64,000 nucleotides of DNA, taken from Candidatus Saccharimonadota bacterium (GTDB lineage Bacteria > Patescibacteriota > Saccharimonadia > Saccharimonadales > Saccharimonadaceae). Position numbers and translations under genes: made by a program. The stretch is from the NCBI GenBank assembly GCA_905373795.1, contig CAJPUO010000001.1:186001-250000 (forward strand), written 5' to 3'. Shown piece by piece: positions 51,750-61,609 of this stretch; positions within the stretch are counted from its first letter, which is position 1, and each line of letters opens with the position of its first letter. The notes beneath the pieces are model-generated. The model ran no database searches and was not told the origin of the DNA. It saw only the letters and a program-made list of their open reading frames with translations.

Positions 51750-53318
51750 CTAGTTTTGATGGCCAGACTTTGAAAAGATTTTTTTCTCGTAATAATTTGA
51801 GCGTTTTGACAATTCGCTATTTAGCTGGTCGATTCCGCCAAGCTGTTCGGTCAATGTTTGCTTATTAGCAAATAGGTTAGTTCCCAAACCTAGCCGTTCG
51901 CCATCAATCTTCACGCCCAGCGCTGCCAAAGTTGACGGATACATGTCAAATGTCGTCATCAGGCGGTTATGGGTTTTTTCTGCGGCGGTTGCCGGGTTGA
52001 TGAAGGCATTATAAATAGTTCGCTGATAGTTCGGTTCTGAGATTTTTTCGTCATAATATGAAGTTTGCATGCCTAAGTGGTCGCCTGACATGACGATCGT
52101 GGTGTTCTCATAAAACGGCTGAGACTGCACCCATTTGACGAATTCTGCTACTTGTTTGGATGAGCAGGCGTGGACGTTATCGTACTGATTGGCGAATGTT
52201 TTAGCGCACGTTTCATCCAAATAACCGTCGGTAAAATGAGTATCAGCAGTCAACAGCTGTAAATTGAAGGGCTTGTCTGACGAAGCCAGTCGCGAGGCCT
52301 CTTCGCGGGCAAATTGGAATAATTTTTTATCCTCGTAGCCCCACCAAACTTTATAATCCTCAGCAATTTGGCCGTGCTGTTTGGCGTAATTATAATCCTG
52401 GATGTCGTAGCTGCCGTGTTGCGTGAGCAGCTTATCGCGTCCGCCGAAGCTCGCTTCCGAACCCATGATAAATGTTTGATTATAGCCTTGCTGTTTCAAA
52501 ATATCGCCCAGAGTGTAGGCGCCCGGTAAAAAATTATTAAGCATGCCCATGCTGTTATGATCTTGTCCAAAAATATTTTCTTTCAGCGGTACGCCGGCTG
52601 ACTGTGCTGCCATGCCGCCGACAGTGAAAGCTGTGCCGTTGGCTGACATCGCGCCGCCCAAACCGGAGGATTTATTGGAAAAAGAAGTGTTGTCTAAGGC
52701 TAGTTCTTCCAGCTCAGGAATGATAGATTTTTCAGATTGGCCGCCGTTATTTTTCGATGCAATGGTATTTTCCATGGATTCCATGAATATATAAATAAGA
52801 TTGCGCTTTTTGGCAGGAAATGTTAATTTGGCGGTTTTTGGATTGACATAATATTCTTCGTATAGTTTGGTTGATTGCATGAGCGCGTAAGCATAAGCCG
52901 GCACGCCGAAGCTTTGCAGCAGCAGCGTAAATGATAAAACGAACGCCACTAGCGCGTAGGCAAATTTATAGCGCAGGCGAATAGCGCGCCGCGCTGGTTT
53001 TTCGGGTTTTTTCAATCTATTTCTAAGGCGGTTAGCCAATCGATGCGAGTACGACCAAGCTTTATCGATCACCGGCAAAGACATAACAGTGAAGGCCAGC
53101 AGTGCCAGCGGAATATTCTTAAACACCGCTTCCCAAAGATTATCTGACTTGCCGCCAGCTAATCCGTTGGTGAAATAGAAAATGATTTCGTCGATTTGCG
53201 AATCTTTGAAATGAGTGGATTTATATTGATTGGCAGTTAAAAAAACCGCCGCTAACAGTAGCAGCATGGCAACAGCCAACCGCGCTAAACGACTTTTCGT
53301 TAGCTTGAACTCTCGCAT
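51750..53318 (-). CDS. LtaS-like membrane sulfatase-fold glycerol-phosphate transferase
   Basis: A 522-residue protein: N-terminal membrane region with about four helices (near 10-28, 60-85, 115-135) and an extracytoplasmic sulfatase-fold domain. IYIFMESMEN supplies the first metal Glu, NGTAFTVGGMAAQS the catalytic Thr, FIMGSEASFGGRD and SGDHLGMQTS the later metal ligands. This pattern fits LtaS/phosphoglycerol transferases, which build lipoteichoic acid-type polymers. ATG 53318 sits ten bases after TGG-TATAAT on the minus strand. A long upstream in-frame extension is a shadow of the opposite gene. Confidence 0.85.
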   Translation of the reverse strand: MREFKLTKSRLARLAVAMLLLLAAVFLTANQYKSTHFKDSQIDEIIFYFTNGLAGGKSDNLWEAVFKNIPLALLAFTVMSLPVIDKAWSYSHRLANRLRNRLKKPEKPARRAIRLRYKFAYALVAFVLSFTLLLQSFGVPAYAYALMQSTKLYEEYYVNPKTAKLTFPAKKRNLIYIFMESMENTIASKNNGGQSEKSIIPELEELALDNTSFSNKSSGLGGAMSANGTAFTVGGMAAQSAGVPLKENIFGQDHNSMGMLNNFLPGAYTLGDILKQQGYNQTFIMGSEASFGGRDKLLTQHGSYDIQDYNYAKQHGQIAEDYKVWWGYEDKKLFQFAREEASRLASSDKPFNLQLLTADTHFTDGYLDETCAKTFANQYDNVHACSSKQVAEFVKWVQSQPFYENTTIVMSGDHLGMQTSYYDEKISEPNYQRTIYNAFINPATAAEKTHNRLMTTFDMYPSTLAALGVKIDGERLGLGTNLFANKQTLTEQLGGIDQLNSELSKRSNYYEKKIFSKSGHQN

Positions 53319-53328
53319 TACTTTGTCT

Positions 53329-53337
53329 ATTATACCA
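53329..53337 (-). promoter_or_regulatory. Extended -10 of the LtaS-like gene
   Basis: Minus strand TGG-TATAAT (TATAAT at 53329-53334), ten bases before ATG 53318. Confidence 0.55.
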
Positions 53338-53366
53338 TTTTTATTAACATTTGCGGAAAAATAGCG

Positions 53367-53372
53367 TATAAT
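53367..53372 (+). promoter_or_regulatory. -10 box, leaderless start of amino-acid importer operon
   Basis: TATAAT followed by seven bases and ATG 53380. Divergent from the LtaS-like promoter 33 bases away. Confidence 0.6.
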
Positions 53373-53379
53373 TGCAAGC

Positions 53380-54168
53380 ATGAGCAAGAACAAGCGATTG
53401 GCAAATGCGGGCTGGTGGATTGGTCTGGTGCTGTTTGCCGGGATGATTTGCTTGATGCTGGGCGATATTTTGCAGCGCGACGGCGTGATCGGCTCGAAAA
53501 CTGACGTGCTGGTGATGGGGACAAATGCCGGCTTTAAGCCGTTTGAGTATATTGATAATAATGAAATTGTTGGTTTTGATGTCGATTTGGCGCGGGAAAT
53601 TGCCAAAAGTATGGGCAAGGAATTGAAAATTGAAGATATGTCGTTTGACGGGCTGCTGTCGGCGCTGGATAGCGGGCAGATTGATATGGTGGCGGCGGGC
53701 ATGACAGTCACGCCGGAACGGGCGAAAAATGCGCTGTTTTCTGATCCGTATTATTCGGCGTCGCAGCGAATAATTGTTAAAAAGGGTAGTCCGATTCGCA
53801 ATAGATATCAATTGTCAGGGCGAAAAATCGGCGTACAACTGGGTACGACTGGCGATACGCTGGCATCAAAAATTTCTGGCGCCTCGGTTACGCAATTTCA
53901 GACTGCGCCTAGCGTTTTGCAGGAGCTAAGTGCTGGGAAGATCGAGGCGGTTATTCTGGACGACGCTCCCGCCAAGCAATACACGGCTGGTTTTCCTGAT
54001 TTGGAAATTTTGCCGGGCGCGCTTAGCGACGAAAGCTACGCTATTGCCATTAAAAAGGATAATACAGATTTGCTAGAGAAGGTTAATAAGGAAATTGCCA
54101 AGATGAAAAAGGACGGCCGCTACGATAAATTAATCCGCAAACACTTTGGCGAGGAGGCGAAATCGTGA
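53380..54168 (+). CDS. Polar amino-acid ABC transporter, substrate-binding protein
   Basis: A 262-residue extracytoplasmic binding protein with an N-terminal uncleaved-looking anchor (about 12-28) and SBP_bac_3 fold: GTNAGFKPFEYIDN, EIVGFDVDLAREIAK, DMVAAGMTVTPERAK and YSASQRIIV. The R and D of the ERA and DDAP segments normally bind the amino-acid backbone. It starts a three-gene importer for glutamine, arginine, histidine or similar, fitting an auxotroph. Confidence 0.9.
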   Translation: MSKNKRLANAGWWIGLVLFAGMICLMLGDILQRDGVIGSKTDVLVMGTNAGFKPFEYIDNNEIVGFDVDLAREIAKSMGKELKIEDMSFDGLLSALDSGQIDMVAAGMTVTPERAKNALFSDPYYSASQRIIVKKGSPIRNRYQLSGRKIGVQLGTTGDTLASKISGASVTQFQTAPSVLQELSAGKIEAVILDDAPAKQYTAGFPDLEILPGALSDESYAIAIKKDNTDLLEKVNKEIAKMKKDGRYDKLIRKHFGEEAKS

Positions 54169-54875
54169 GTTTCTGGGAAGTGATTTTCGGCGGCGACCGC
54201 TGGTTATTCTTATGGCATGGGCTGGAAGTAACGCTGGTTTTGACAGTGCTGTCGCTTATCTTAGGCTCAATAATCGGCGTGATTATCGCCTTAATGCGCA
54301 CCTCGAATTTCCGTCCGTTTGGCAGGATGAAAACGGGGAAGCTGGTCAAGTTTAATCCCTTAGCTAGCCTGGGCAAACTATACGTTGATATTATCCGCGG
54401 CACGCCATTGTTGGTGCAATTGTTAATTATGTATTATGTGGTGTTTGGTTCGTACCAGTTTATGCCGAAGATTTTTGTGGCGGCAGTGGCATTTGGTATT
54501 AACAGCGGTGCGTATATTGCTGAGATTATTCGTGGTGGTATTCAGAGTATTGACAAGGGGCAAATGGAGGCAGCGCGGTCGCTGGGTTTGAGCAATTGGC
54601 AAGCGATGCGGCTGGTTATTTTACCGCAAGCGATGAAGAATTCGCTGCCGGCATTGATTAGCGAATTTATTGCTTTACTAAAGGAGACGTCGGTGGTCGG
54701 CTGGATTGGCTTGAACGACATTATGCGCGGCGCTGACAATATTCGTTTTCAGACGGCTACCGCTTTTCAATCGCTGTTTGCCGCAGCGGTGATGTATCTG
54801 GTTCTAACAGCGATTTTTACGCGGGTGATGGCGCGAGTAGAAAGGAAATTGAAGCATGACGATGATCAGCGTTAA
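54165..54875 (+). CDS. Polar amino-acid ABC transporter permease
   Basis: A 236-residue HisM/GlnP-type permease with five helices. [16 protein letters not shown] and the EAA loop [22 protein letters not shown] are diagnostic. GTG 54165 overlaps the preceding stop (GTGA). Confidence 0.92.
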   Translation: MSFWEVIFGGDRWLFLWHGLEVTLVLTVLSLILGSIIGVIIALMRTSNFRPFGRMKTGKLVKFNPLASLGKLYVDIIRGTPLLVQLLIMYYVVFGSYQFMPKIFVAAVAFGINSGAYIAEIIRGGIQSIDKGQMEAARSLGLSNWQAMRLVILPQAMKNSLPALISEFIALLKETSVVGWIGLNDIMRGADNIRFQTATAFQSLFAAAVMYLVLTAIFTRVMARVERKLKHDDDQR

Positions 54876-55578
54876 AGATTTGAAGAAAACATTCGGTAAA
54901 AACCGCGTGCTGCGCGATATTGACGTGGAAATTGACGAGGGTGAAATCGTCGTGGTAGTTGGCTCCAGCGGCTCCGGTAAATCGACGTTTTTACGCTGCT
55001 TGAACTTGTTGGAAGAGCCGACATCCGGCGAGATTATCGTCGATGGCGTTAAAATTACCGATCCGCATGTCAATTTGAATGCTTTGCGCCAAACTATCGG
55101 TATGGTTTTTCAGCAATTTAATTTGTTTCCGAACCTCAGCGTGATTGAAAATATTAAACTAGCGCCTAAAAAACTCCGCAAATTATCGGACAAAAAGGCG
55201 ACGCGCTTGGCACGAGGCTTGCTGGACGATGTCGGGCTACTGGATAAGGCGGATGCCTCGCCTGATAGCTTATCGGGAGGCCAAAAACAGCGGGTGGCGA
55301 TTGCCCGGGCGCTGGCGATGGAGCCGAAAATCATGCTGTTTGACGAGCCGACATCGGCGCTGGATCCGGAAATGATTGGCGAAGTGCTGGATGTGATTCG
55401 CAAAGTTGCTGAAAAAGGCATGACGATGGTAATCGTGACGCACGAGATGAAATTTGCCCGCGAGGTCGGCACGCGGATGATTTTTCTGGATAAGGGCGAA
55501 ATAATCGAAAATGGTACGCCAGCCCAGGTAATGGATCATCCGAAAACCGAGCGCGCTAAAAAATTCTTCGCCAAATAG
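54856..55578 (+). CDS. Polar amino-acid ABC transporter ATP-binding protein
   Basis: A 240-residue GlnQ/HisP-type ATPase. Walker [16 protein letters not shown], signature [15 protein letters not shown], Walker [15 protein letters not shown], switch [10 protein letters not shown]. Overlaps the permease by 20 bases. Confidence 0.93.
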   Translation: MTMISVKDLKKTFGKNRVLRDIDVEIDEGEIVVVVGSSGSGKSTFLRCLNLLEEPTSGEIIVDGVKITDPHVNLNALRQTIGMVFQQFNLFPNLSVIENIKLAPKKLRKLSDKKATRLARGLLDDVGLLDKADASPDSLSGGQKQRVAIARALAMEPKIMLFDEPTSALDPEMIGEVLDVIRKVAEKGMTMVIVTHEMKFAREVGTRMIFLDKGEIIENGTPAQVMDHPKTERAKKFFAK

Positions 55579-55592
55579 TCTAAGCGGCCCAG

Positions 55593-56060
55593 CTATAATT
55601 CGCTTAGAATTGGAACTTCTGTCAATTTGTTAACCAGCTGGTCCAGATTAACCTCTGTCAGATAACTCGGTAAAATTCGCGTCGTTTTCGGATCGACAAA
55701 GCCGCATTCCGCTACTTCCTCGACGCCGTGCGATGTTTGCTCCAGGTTGATGTGCTGGTAATCTTGCCAGTTGGTGATGAGGAAGAAAAATTCCAATTGT
55801 TCATTCGGGCCATGCGCTGATTGTTCGCCTGATTCGGCGAATTGTTCTATAAATAACAACTTACCGATTTCTGGTTTGACTCCCGTTTCTTCAACCATTT
55901 CTCGGTGTAAACCGTCCAGTAAGCTTTCGCCCATTTCCAAACCGCCGCCTGGCGTACACCAAAAATTCCGACCATCGCTATTCCTAGCGGTTAGTCTTTG
56001 GCAAAAAATCTCGCCCTGATCGCTTACGATAACTCCGCGTACGTTAACTCGCCTCCGCAT
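55593..56060 (-). CDS. Nudix hydrolase
   Basis: A 155-residue Nudix protein with VRGVIVSDQGEIFCQRL, and a box of GGGLEMGESLLDGLHREMVEETG (about residues 38-60). The FWCTPGG entry is typical of NUDIX enzymes acting on nucleotide or dinucleotide substrates. Promoter and tRNA lie upstream on the same strand. Substrate unknown. Confidence 0.88.
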   Translation of the reverse strand: MRRRVNVRGVIVSDQGEIFCQRLTARNSDGRNFWCTPGGGLEMGESLLDGLHREMVEETGVKPEIGKLLFIEQFAESGEQSAHGPNEQLEFFFLITNWQDYQHINLEQTSHGVEEVAECGFVDPKTTRILPSYLTEVNLDQLVNKLTEVPILSEL

Positions 56061-56128
56061 GTAACCTCCTTTAATTTTATAATTGCCAGAGGTTCTAGTT
56101 AGTGAACGTACGCTTCAAATAATTCCTA

Positions 56129-56205
56129 TGGTCGGGGTGATCCGATTTGAACGGACGACCTCACCGTCCCGAACGGTGCGCGCTACCAAGCTGCGCCACA
56201 CCCCG
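56129..56205 (-). tRNA. tRNA-Pro (anticodon CGG)
   Basis: Read on the minus strand: acceptor CGGGGTG/CACCCCG, D arm, anticodon stem CACCG/CGGTG with loop TTCGGGA giving CGG, T stem GTCCG/CGGAT with loop TTCAAAT, discriminator A. The 3' CCA is encoded (56129-56131). It is a single tRNA with a short flank. Confidence 0.92.
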
Positions 56206-56284
56206 ACGCTAAAAATAGTATAAGCCGAGCGGGTGATTTTGTCCAATCGCCGTCCGCTGGAATGGAGCTAGGTCGCCGCTTCGT

Positions 56285-56292
56285 GCTATAAT
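56285..56292 (+). promoter_or_regulatory. Extended -10 of the ABC exporter operon
   Basis: TGC-TATAAT (56287-56292), then a 31-base leader with AAAGGA before ATG 56324. Confidence 0.6.
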
Positions 56293-56323
56293 AGAAGCTG
56301 GCTTTAGGTGGTAAAGGAACAAA

Positions 56324-58087
56324 ATGAAGCATATTTTACGAATTTTTAGCGGCTACTGGCTGATGTTCATCATCTTGGTCGGTTTTACCTACGCCATGGT
56401 CATGGCGAATTTATGGCTGCCTGACAAGATGTCGGAAATCGTCAATAACGGCATCATCAAGCAAGATATGCCAGCGATTTGGCATAACGGACTGGCGATG
56501 ATTGTGGTGACGGCGGCGGGCGGATTGTGTTCGATCGTCATCGGATTTTTAGCCTCCCGGATTGCCACTGGTATGGCGCAAAAATTACGAATGGAACTAT
56601 TCGAGCGAGTCGAGAGTTTCGCGCTGGCGGATTTCAATAAATTTTCCACCGCCTCGCTGATCACCCGCTCGACCAACGATATTCAGCAAATTCAGATGAC
56701 GTCAATCCTGCTGCTGCGTCTGGCGTTGATGGCACCGATCATGGCAATTGGCGGTCTGCAAAAAGCCATCCATAACGCACCAAATTTGAGCTGGATCATT
56801 GCGCTAGCAGTGTCGGTGTTACTGGTCGTCATTGCTGTGTTGTTTGTCATTGCCGTGCCGCGGTTCAAGAAATTACAAACGCTGGTGGACAAGCTCAATT
56901 TGGTGACGCGTGAAAATCTGGTCGGTTTGAAAGTCATTCGCGCCTTTCACAATGAAAAAATTGAGCAGAAAAAGTTCCAGCAAGCCAATACTGAGCTGAA
57001 TAAAATGAATTTATTTGTCAATCGGCTGATGATGCTGCTTGACCCAATCATGACGCTGGTGATGAACTTTTCTAGCGTGGCGATTGTCTGGTTTGGCGCG
57101 CATTTGATTAGTAGCGGTAATCTGCAAATTGGTAATATGATGGCGTTTTTGGAATACGCCATGCAGGTGATTATTTCGTTCCTGCTGCTGTCGATGGTGT
57201 TTATCATGGTGCCGCGGGCGGCCGTGTCGGTCAAGCGGGTGGGCGAGGTGTTGGATACGCTGCCGTCAATTGTTGACCCGCAGTCGCCGCAGCAATTGCC
57301 ACATGACGCTACGGGTAAAATCGAATTCAAAGACGTGACGTTTACTTACCCAGACGCTGATCTGCCGGTACTCTCCAGTATCAATTTCACGGCCGAACCG
57401 GGGCAAACCACGGCGTTCATTGGCAGTACTGGCTCGGGCAAATCGACATTGATAAATTTGATCCCGCGCTTTTACGATGTGTCGGCTGGGCAGATTTTGT
57501 TGGATGGCGTGGATATCAGGAATGTGAAGCTGGAAGATTTGTACGATCAAATCAGCTACGTACCGCAAAAGGGAGTGTTGTTTAGCGGGACGATCGCCAG
57601 CAATATCAAGTACGGTAATGCCAAAGCTAGCCAAGAGTTGGTAGAAAAATCCGCTAAAATCGCTCAAGCCGCCGAGTTCATTAGCGAGCTAAAAAACGGT
57701 TACAAAAATGACATTGCTCAAGGCGGCAGCAATGTTTCCGGCGGCCAACGGCAGCGTTTGTCGATTGCCCGGGCGATTGCTGTCGAGCCGAACGTCTACA
57801 TTTTTGACGATTCATTCTCGGCGCTGGATTTCAAAACTGACGCCAAATTGCGTTTGGCGCTCGCCAAAGAAACCAAACACAAAACCGTACTTATCGTCGG
57901 CCAGCGCATCAATACCATCATGAATGCTGACAAAATCATCGTGCTGGACGAAGGCAAAATTGTCGGTCAAGGTACGCACCAGGAATTGATGAAAAATTGC
58001 CAAGTCTATCAAGAAATTGCTGTCTCCCAACTCTCGGAAGACGACTTGCAGAAAATGTCGGCAACGACCGCGAAAGGAGCGGCGTAA
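56324..58087 (+). CDS. Heterodimeric ABC exporter, degenerate-site subunit
   Basis: A 587-residue half-transporter: six membrane helices in the first 310 residues and an NBD after about 330. Walker A GSTGSGKSTLINLI, signature NVSGGQRQRLSIARA, but Walker B is YIFDDSFSALD, with Ser in place of the catalytic Glu. This is the degenerate site of BmrC/TmrA-type heterodimers. The partner is encoded directly downstream (TAATG overlap). Confidence 0.9.
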   Translation: MKHILRIFSGYWLMFIILVGFTYAMVMANLWLPDKMSEIVNNGIIKQDMPAIWHNGLAMIVVTAAGGLCSIVIGFLASRIATGMAQKLRMELFERVESFALADFNKFSTASLITRSTNDIQQIQMTSILLLRLALMAPIMAIGGLQKAIHNAPNLSWIIALAVSVLLVVIAVLFVIAVPRFKKLQTLVDKLNLVTRENLVGLKVIRAFHNEKIEQKKFQQANTELNKMNLFVNRLMMLLDPIMTLVMNFSSVAIVWFGAHLISSGNLQIGNMMAFLEYAMQVIISFLLLSMVFIMVPRAAVSVKRVGEVLDTLPSIVDPQSPQQLPHDATGKIEFKDVTFTYPDADLPVLSSINFTAEPGQTTAFIGSTGSGKSTLINLIPRFYDVSAGQILLDGVDIRNVKLEDLYDQISYVPQKGVLFSGTIASNIKYGNAKASQELVEKSAKIAQAAEFISELKNGYKNDIAQGGSNVSGGQRQRLSIARAIAVEPNVYIFDDSFSALDFKTDAKLRLALAKETKHKTVLIVGQRINTIMNADKIIVLDEGKIVGQGTHQELMKNCQVYQEIAVSQLSEDDLQKMSATTAKGAA

Positions 58088-60084
58088 TGGCTCAGCAAAG
58101 CATGAAAAAACGCCAGCCAGTAAAGATGGGCGGTCCAATGGGCGGCGGCATGGGCGCGGGCGAAAAAGCCAAAGATTTCAAAGGCACGGTCAAGAAGCTA
58201 GCCAAATACTTGGCGGAGTTCCGCTGGCAAATGCTCATGGTGGCGATTTTCGCAGTCGGCAGCACGACTTTCGCGATTGTCAGTCCGAAAATTTTGGGCG
58301 GCGCCACTAACCAAATCGTCGAAGATTATGTCAGCATGAAGGCCTACGAAACCATCACTAGTAAACTGCCGAAGGGTGCTTCGCTGCCAGCTGGTACGAC
58401 TGGCGCTGATGTGCTGAAACGGCTCCCGAACCAGTCGGAAATCGAACGTCAAATTCCACCCAACCAGCTCGAGACCATCAAAAAATTGGATCTCAGTCGG
58501 AGTCCAGAGTTCCACTTTGATGCCGTTTGGCGGGTCGTTAGTTTGCTGATTGGTTTATATATACTCAGCGCGATTTTCCGCTACATCCAAACCTGGCTGA
58601 TGACCCAAGTGACGCAAACGGTTACTTTCAGAATGCGCCGTCAATTGTCCGAAAAAATCAACCGTCTGTCGCTGAGTTATTTTGACAAGCAAACCTACGG
58701 CGAGGTACTTAGCCGCGTTACCAACGACGTCGATACTATCAGCCAGACGCTCAATCAAAGCTTGTCGCAAATCGTCTCCTCGACGGTGATGGTGTTGGGG
58801 ATTTTGGCGATGATGTTTTCCATCAGCTGGCAAATGTCGCTGGTGGCGCTATTGGTGTTGCCGCTGGCTGGCGGCGCGGTGGCGCTGATCGCCAAAAGCT
58901 CGCAAAAACAATTCCTTCGCCAACAGACGCAGCTGGGCGAATTGAACGGCCATATCGAAGAAATGTATGGCGGCCATCAAGTGATGCGGGTGTTCAACGG
59001 CCAGAAAAAGTCGCTGGCTAAGTTTTCGCGGATTAACAATCAGCTGCAGGAAAGCGCCTGGAAAGCTCATTTTTTTTCGGGGCTGATTTATCCAATCATG
59101 AACTTCATCGGCAACATCGGTTACGTCGTGATGGCGATTTTGGGCGGTTGGCTGGCGATTAACGGCCGGCTGAAAATCGGTGATATTCAGGCCTTCATCC
59201 AATACATCGACCAGTTCAATCAGCCGTTGGTGCAAGTTGCCAACATCGCCAACATCTTGCAATCAACAGCGGCGGCGGCCGAGCGCGTGTTTGAATTTTT
59301 GGATGAGCCGGAGGAAAAGGCGGAGGGTAGGGATTTGGTGAAATTGGCGCACGTCAAGGGCGAAGCTGAATTTGACAACGTCGTCTTTGGCTACCAACCC
59401 GACCAAACCATCATCAAGGGTTTATCGGCGCATATCAAGCCAGGTCAGCGCGTGGCGATTGTCGGTCCGACGGGCGCGGGCAAAACGACACTGGTTAATT
59501 TGCTGATGCGATTTTATGAAATTAACAGCGGTGCAATTAAGATTGACGGCGTGGATATTCGCCAAATGAAGCGCAGCGACGTGCGGCAAATGTTTGGCAT
59601 GGTGCTGCAAGATACCTGGCTGTTTAACGGCACGATTCGCCAAAATTTGCTCTACGGCAACCCAGCAGCTAGTGAAGAAGAGATGGTCGCCACCGCCAAG
59701 GAAGCGCACGTTGATCATTTTGTACGGTCGCTGCCGGGCGGCTACGATATGGTACTGGGCGAGGAAGCAACGAACATTTCACAGGGTGAGAAGCAGCTAT
59801 TGACGATCGCCCGGGCAATGCTGGCGCGCACGCCTATGCTGATTTTGGACGAAGCCACCAGCTCGGTCGACACTCGCACCGAAGTGCTTATCCAAAAAGC
59901 CATGGACAAGTTGATGCAGGGCAAAACCAGCTTCGTCATCGCCCACCGGCTGAGCACTATTCGCGACGCTGATCTAATCTTGGTCGTCCGCGACGGCAAC
60001 ATCATCGAGCAAGGCAAGCACGACGAACTACTGAAACAGAATGGCTTTTATGCCGAGCTTTATAATAGTCAGTTTGCTGAGTGA
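58087..60084 (+). CDS. Heterodimeric ABC exporter, catalytic subunit
   Basis: A 665-residue half-transporter. Gly/Met-rich N-terminus (GGPMGGGMGAG), six helices, an extra loop of about 90 residues between helices 1 and 2 (near 75-150), and an NBD with GPTGAGKTTLVNLL, signature NISQGEKQLLTIARA and a canonical LILDEATSSVD. Complements the degenerate site of the upstream subunit. Probable multidrug or lipid exporter. ATG 58087 overlaps the preceding stop. Confidence 0.92.
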   Translation: MAQQSMKKRQPVKMGGPMGGGMGAGEKAKDFKGTVKKLAKYLAEFRWQMLMVAIFAVGSTTFAIVSPKILGGATNQIVEDYVSMKAYETITSKLPKGASLPAGTTGADVLKRLPNQSEIERQIPPNQLETIKKLDLSRSPEFHFDAVWRVVSLLIGLYILSAIFRYIQTWLMTQVTQTVTFRMRRQLSEKINRLSLSYFDKQTYGEVLSRVTNDVDTISQTLNQSLSQIVSSTVMVLGILAMMFSISWQMSLVALLVLPLAGGAVALIAKSSQKQFLRQQTQLGELNGHIEEMYGGHQVMRVFNGQKKSLAKFSRINNQLQESAWKAHFFSGLIYPIMNFIGNIGYVVMAILGGWLAINGRLKIGDIQAFIQYIDQFNQPLVQVANIANILQSTAAAAERVFEFLDEPEEKAEGRDLVKLAHVKGEAEFDNVVFGYQPDQTIIKGLSAHIKPGQRVAIVGPTGAGKTTLVNLLMRFYEINSGAIKIDGVDIRQMKRSDVRQMFGMVLQDTWLFNGTIRQNLLYGNPAASEEEMVATAKEAHVDHFVRSLPGGYDMVLGEEATNISQGEKQLLTIARAMLARTPMLILDEATSSVDTRTEVLIQKAMDKLMQGKTSFVIAHRLSTIRDADLILVVRDGNIIEQGKHDELLKQNGFYAELYNSQFAE

Positions 60085-60117
60085 TTGGGCTAGTGTTGAT
60101 TATAAAAATATAAATTC

Positions 60118-60123
60118 TATACT
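60118..60123 (+). promoter_or_regulatory. -10 box TATACT, leaderless start
   Basis: Six bases separate TATACT and ATG 60130. Confidence 0.55.
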
Positions 60124-60129
60124 GTGATC

Positions 60130-60966
60130 ATGAAAAGAATGATTACCGTTGCTGCTGTGCAAATGGAAATTGCGCCGCTGGATACTGGACGCAATTTGGC
60201 AAAAATAGAAAAGCTTGTTGGCGAGTTATGCAATCAACAGCCAGTCGACCTAGTGGTTTTGCCGGAAGACGTACTGACTGGGCCGATTCCGTATAATTTA
60301 GAATACGCCTTGAGCGAATCGTCTGGCGAGGTTACGCGTCTATGCCAAATAGCGCGTGAAAAGCAACTCTATCTGGTCGCCGGTTCGTTTATTTGTAAAG
60401 AGGGTGACGATTTCTATAATACAGCGCTATTGATTGATCCGTCTGGAGAGATACAGCTTCGGTATCGGAAAAATCATTTATGGATTCCTGAACGTCGATA
60501 TTTGATGCCAGGAAATGAAGCCATGGTTGTTGATACGCCGATTGGTAAAATTGGTTTGGCAATCTGTTGGGATTTAGCTTTTCCAGAGTTATTCCGTTCA
60601 ATGATTAAGCAGGGTGCAGAAATTATTTGCATTCCATCGTATTGGTCAACTGGAGGTAACAAGCCGGCGCGCGCTGAAATCAAGGCTTCAAAAATGATGA
60701 TTGACACGCTTTGTCTGGCGCGAGCGTTGGAAAATGAATGTTTGATAATTTATGCCAATGGTGCGAGAAAGGCTAAATATTACGTGCATGGTAAGATATA
60801 TTCAGAAAACCAGGTCGGACATTCGCAGATTTGCGCGCCGTTTTATGGCACGGTTGCAAAAATCAGCAGCAATAAGGAAGGTTATATAGTTTACGCTTAC
60901 GACCGCAATATCGCTGAACGCGCCGAAGTGGTCAACCAGCTTCGCGCTGATATTTCGCGGATGTAA
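60130..60966 (+). CDS. Carbon-nitrogen hydrolase (nitrilase superfamily)
   Basis: A 278-residue amidase-type enzyme with the Glu-Lys-Cys triad: LPEDVLTG (E46), YRKNHLW (Lys near 119) and AICWDLAFPE (Cys near 152). Members cleave amides or carbamoyl groups (omega-amidase, N-carbamoylputrescine amidase and others). Its neighbours do not reveal the substrate. Confidence 0.85.
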   Translation: MKRMITVAAVQMEIAPLDTGRNLAKIEKLVGELCNQQPVDLVVLPEDVLTGPIPYNLEYALSESSGEVTRLCQIAREKQLYLVAGSFICKEGDDFYNTALLIDPSGEIQLRYRKNHLWIPERRYLMPGNEAMVVDTPIGKIGLAICWDLAFPELFRSMIKQGAEIICIPSYWSTGGNKPARAEIKASKMMIDTLCLARALENECLIIYANGARKAKYYVHGKIYSENQVGHSQICAPFYGTVAKISSNKEGYIVYAYDRNIAERAEVVNQLRADISRM

Positions 60967-60981
60967 GTGAGAGAGTTGTCT

Positions 60982-61443
60982 TTAGCCTCGTCGCAAAATA
61001 TCCAACACGCCAAACTTTCCAGTCAACATGGCCTGGTCGATGATGTGTGGTGTGAGAGCGGCGATGAGCTCTTTTGGTTTAGTGTCGATTGGTAAATCCA
61101 GTGTCGTGTCCAGCGCGTACACGTAAAATTGATAGCGGTGCGTACCAAATGGCGGCTGCGGCCCGCCCCAGCCAGGAAGGCCCCAGCTCGTAACACCTTC
61201 GACGGCGCCCGCGGGCAGTGATTCGCCAGTGATTTCAGTGATCTCTGCTGGTAGATTCCAAACCGTCCAATGGTAAAATCCATCGCGCCCAGGCGCGTCA
61301 GGGTCGTGGCAGACGATTGCCAGGCTTTTGGCGTCTGCTGGCACGTCGCTGATCTCGAGTGGCGGGCGTTGATTACCGCCGAGTTTGGAGTAAATTTTTG
61401 GTATTTTAGCGTTTTCGGCGAACGCAGGGCTAGATATCTTCAT
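60982..61443 (-). CDS. PEBP-family protein (YbhB/YbcL)
   Basis: A 153-residue Raf-kinase-inhibitor-like protein. IVCHDPDAPGRDGFYHWTVW is the ligand-binding core DPDAP with HW, and PPFGTHRYQFYVYALD the second conserved box. Bacterial members bind phosphate esters or lipids of unknown identity. ATG 61443 lies six bases after a TGG-TAAAAT box. Confidence 0.9.
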   Translation of the reverse strand: MKISSPAFAENAKIPKIYSKLGGNQRPPLEISDVPADAKSLAIVCHDPDAPGRDGFYHWTVWNLPAEITEITGESLPAGAVEGVTSWGLPGWGGPQPPFGTHRYQFYVYALDTTLDLPIDTKPKELIAALTPHIIDQAMLTGKFGVLDILRRG

Positions 61444-61449
61444 AATTTA

Positions 61450-61458
61450 ATTTTACCA
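61450..61458 (-). promoter_or_regulatory. Extended -10 of PEBP gene, leaderless
   Basis: Minus strand TGG-TAAAAT (TAAAAT at 61450-61455), six bases before ATG 61443. Confidence 0.5.
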
Positions 61459-61594
61459 TGCCAGTGTCGTCAGGTGTGAGACGCGGTAAAATACGAAACC
61501 TTAAACACAGTAGCTTGCTGAAGCAAAACAGTTTCGATCGGATTTTATCAATAGCTGGTTTACCGAACAACCTCTGGAGAGCTACTGGGCTGTA

Positions 61595-61603
61595 TGCTAA
61601 AAT
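61595..61603 (+). promoter_or_regulatory. Extended -10, leaderless GTG start
   Basis: TGC-TAAAAT (TAAAAT at 61598-61603) followed by six bases and GTG 61610. Confidence 0.5.
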
Positions 61604-61609
61604 AAACAT

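Noticed and set aside
53318..53711. N-terminal extension of the LtaS-like gene
   Set aside because: It overlaps the opposite amino-acid binding protein gene and its promoter, and lacks family features; ATG 53318 gives the proper membrane start.
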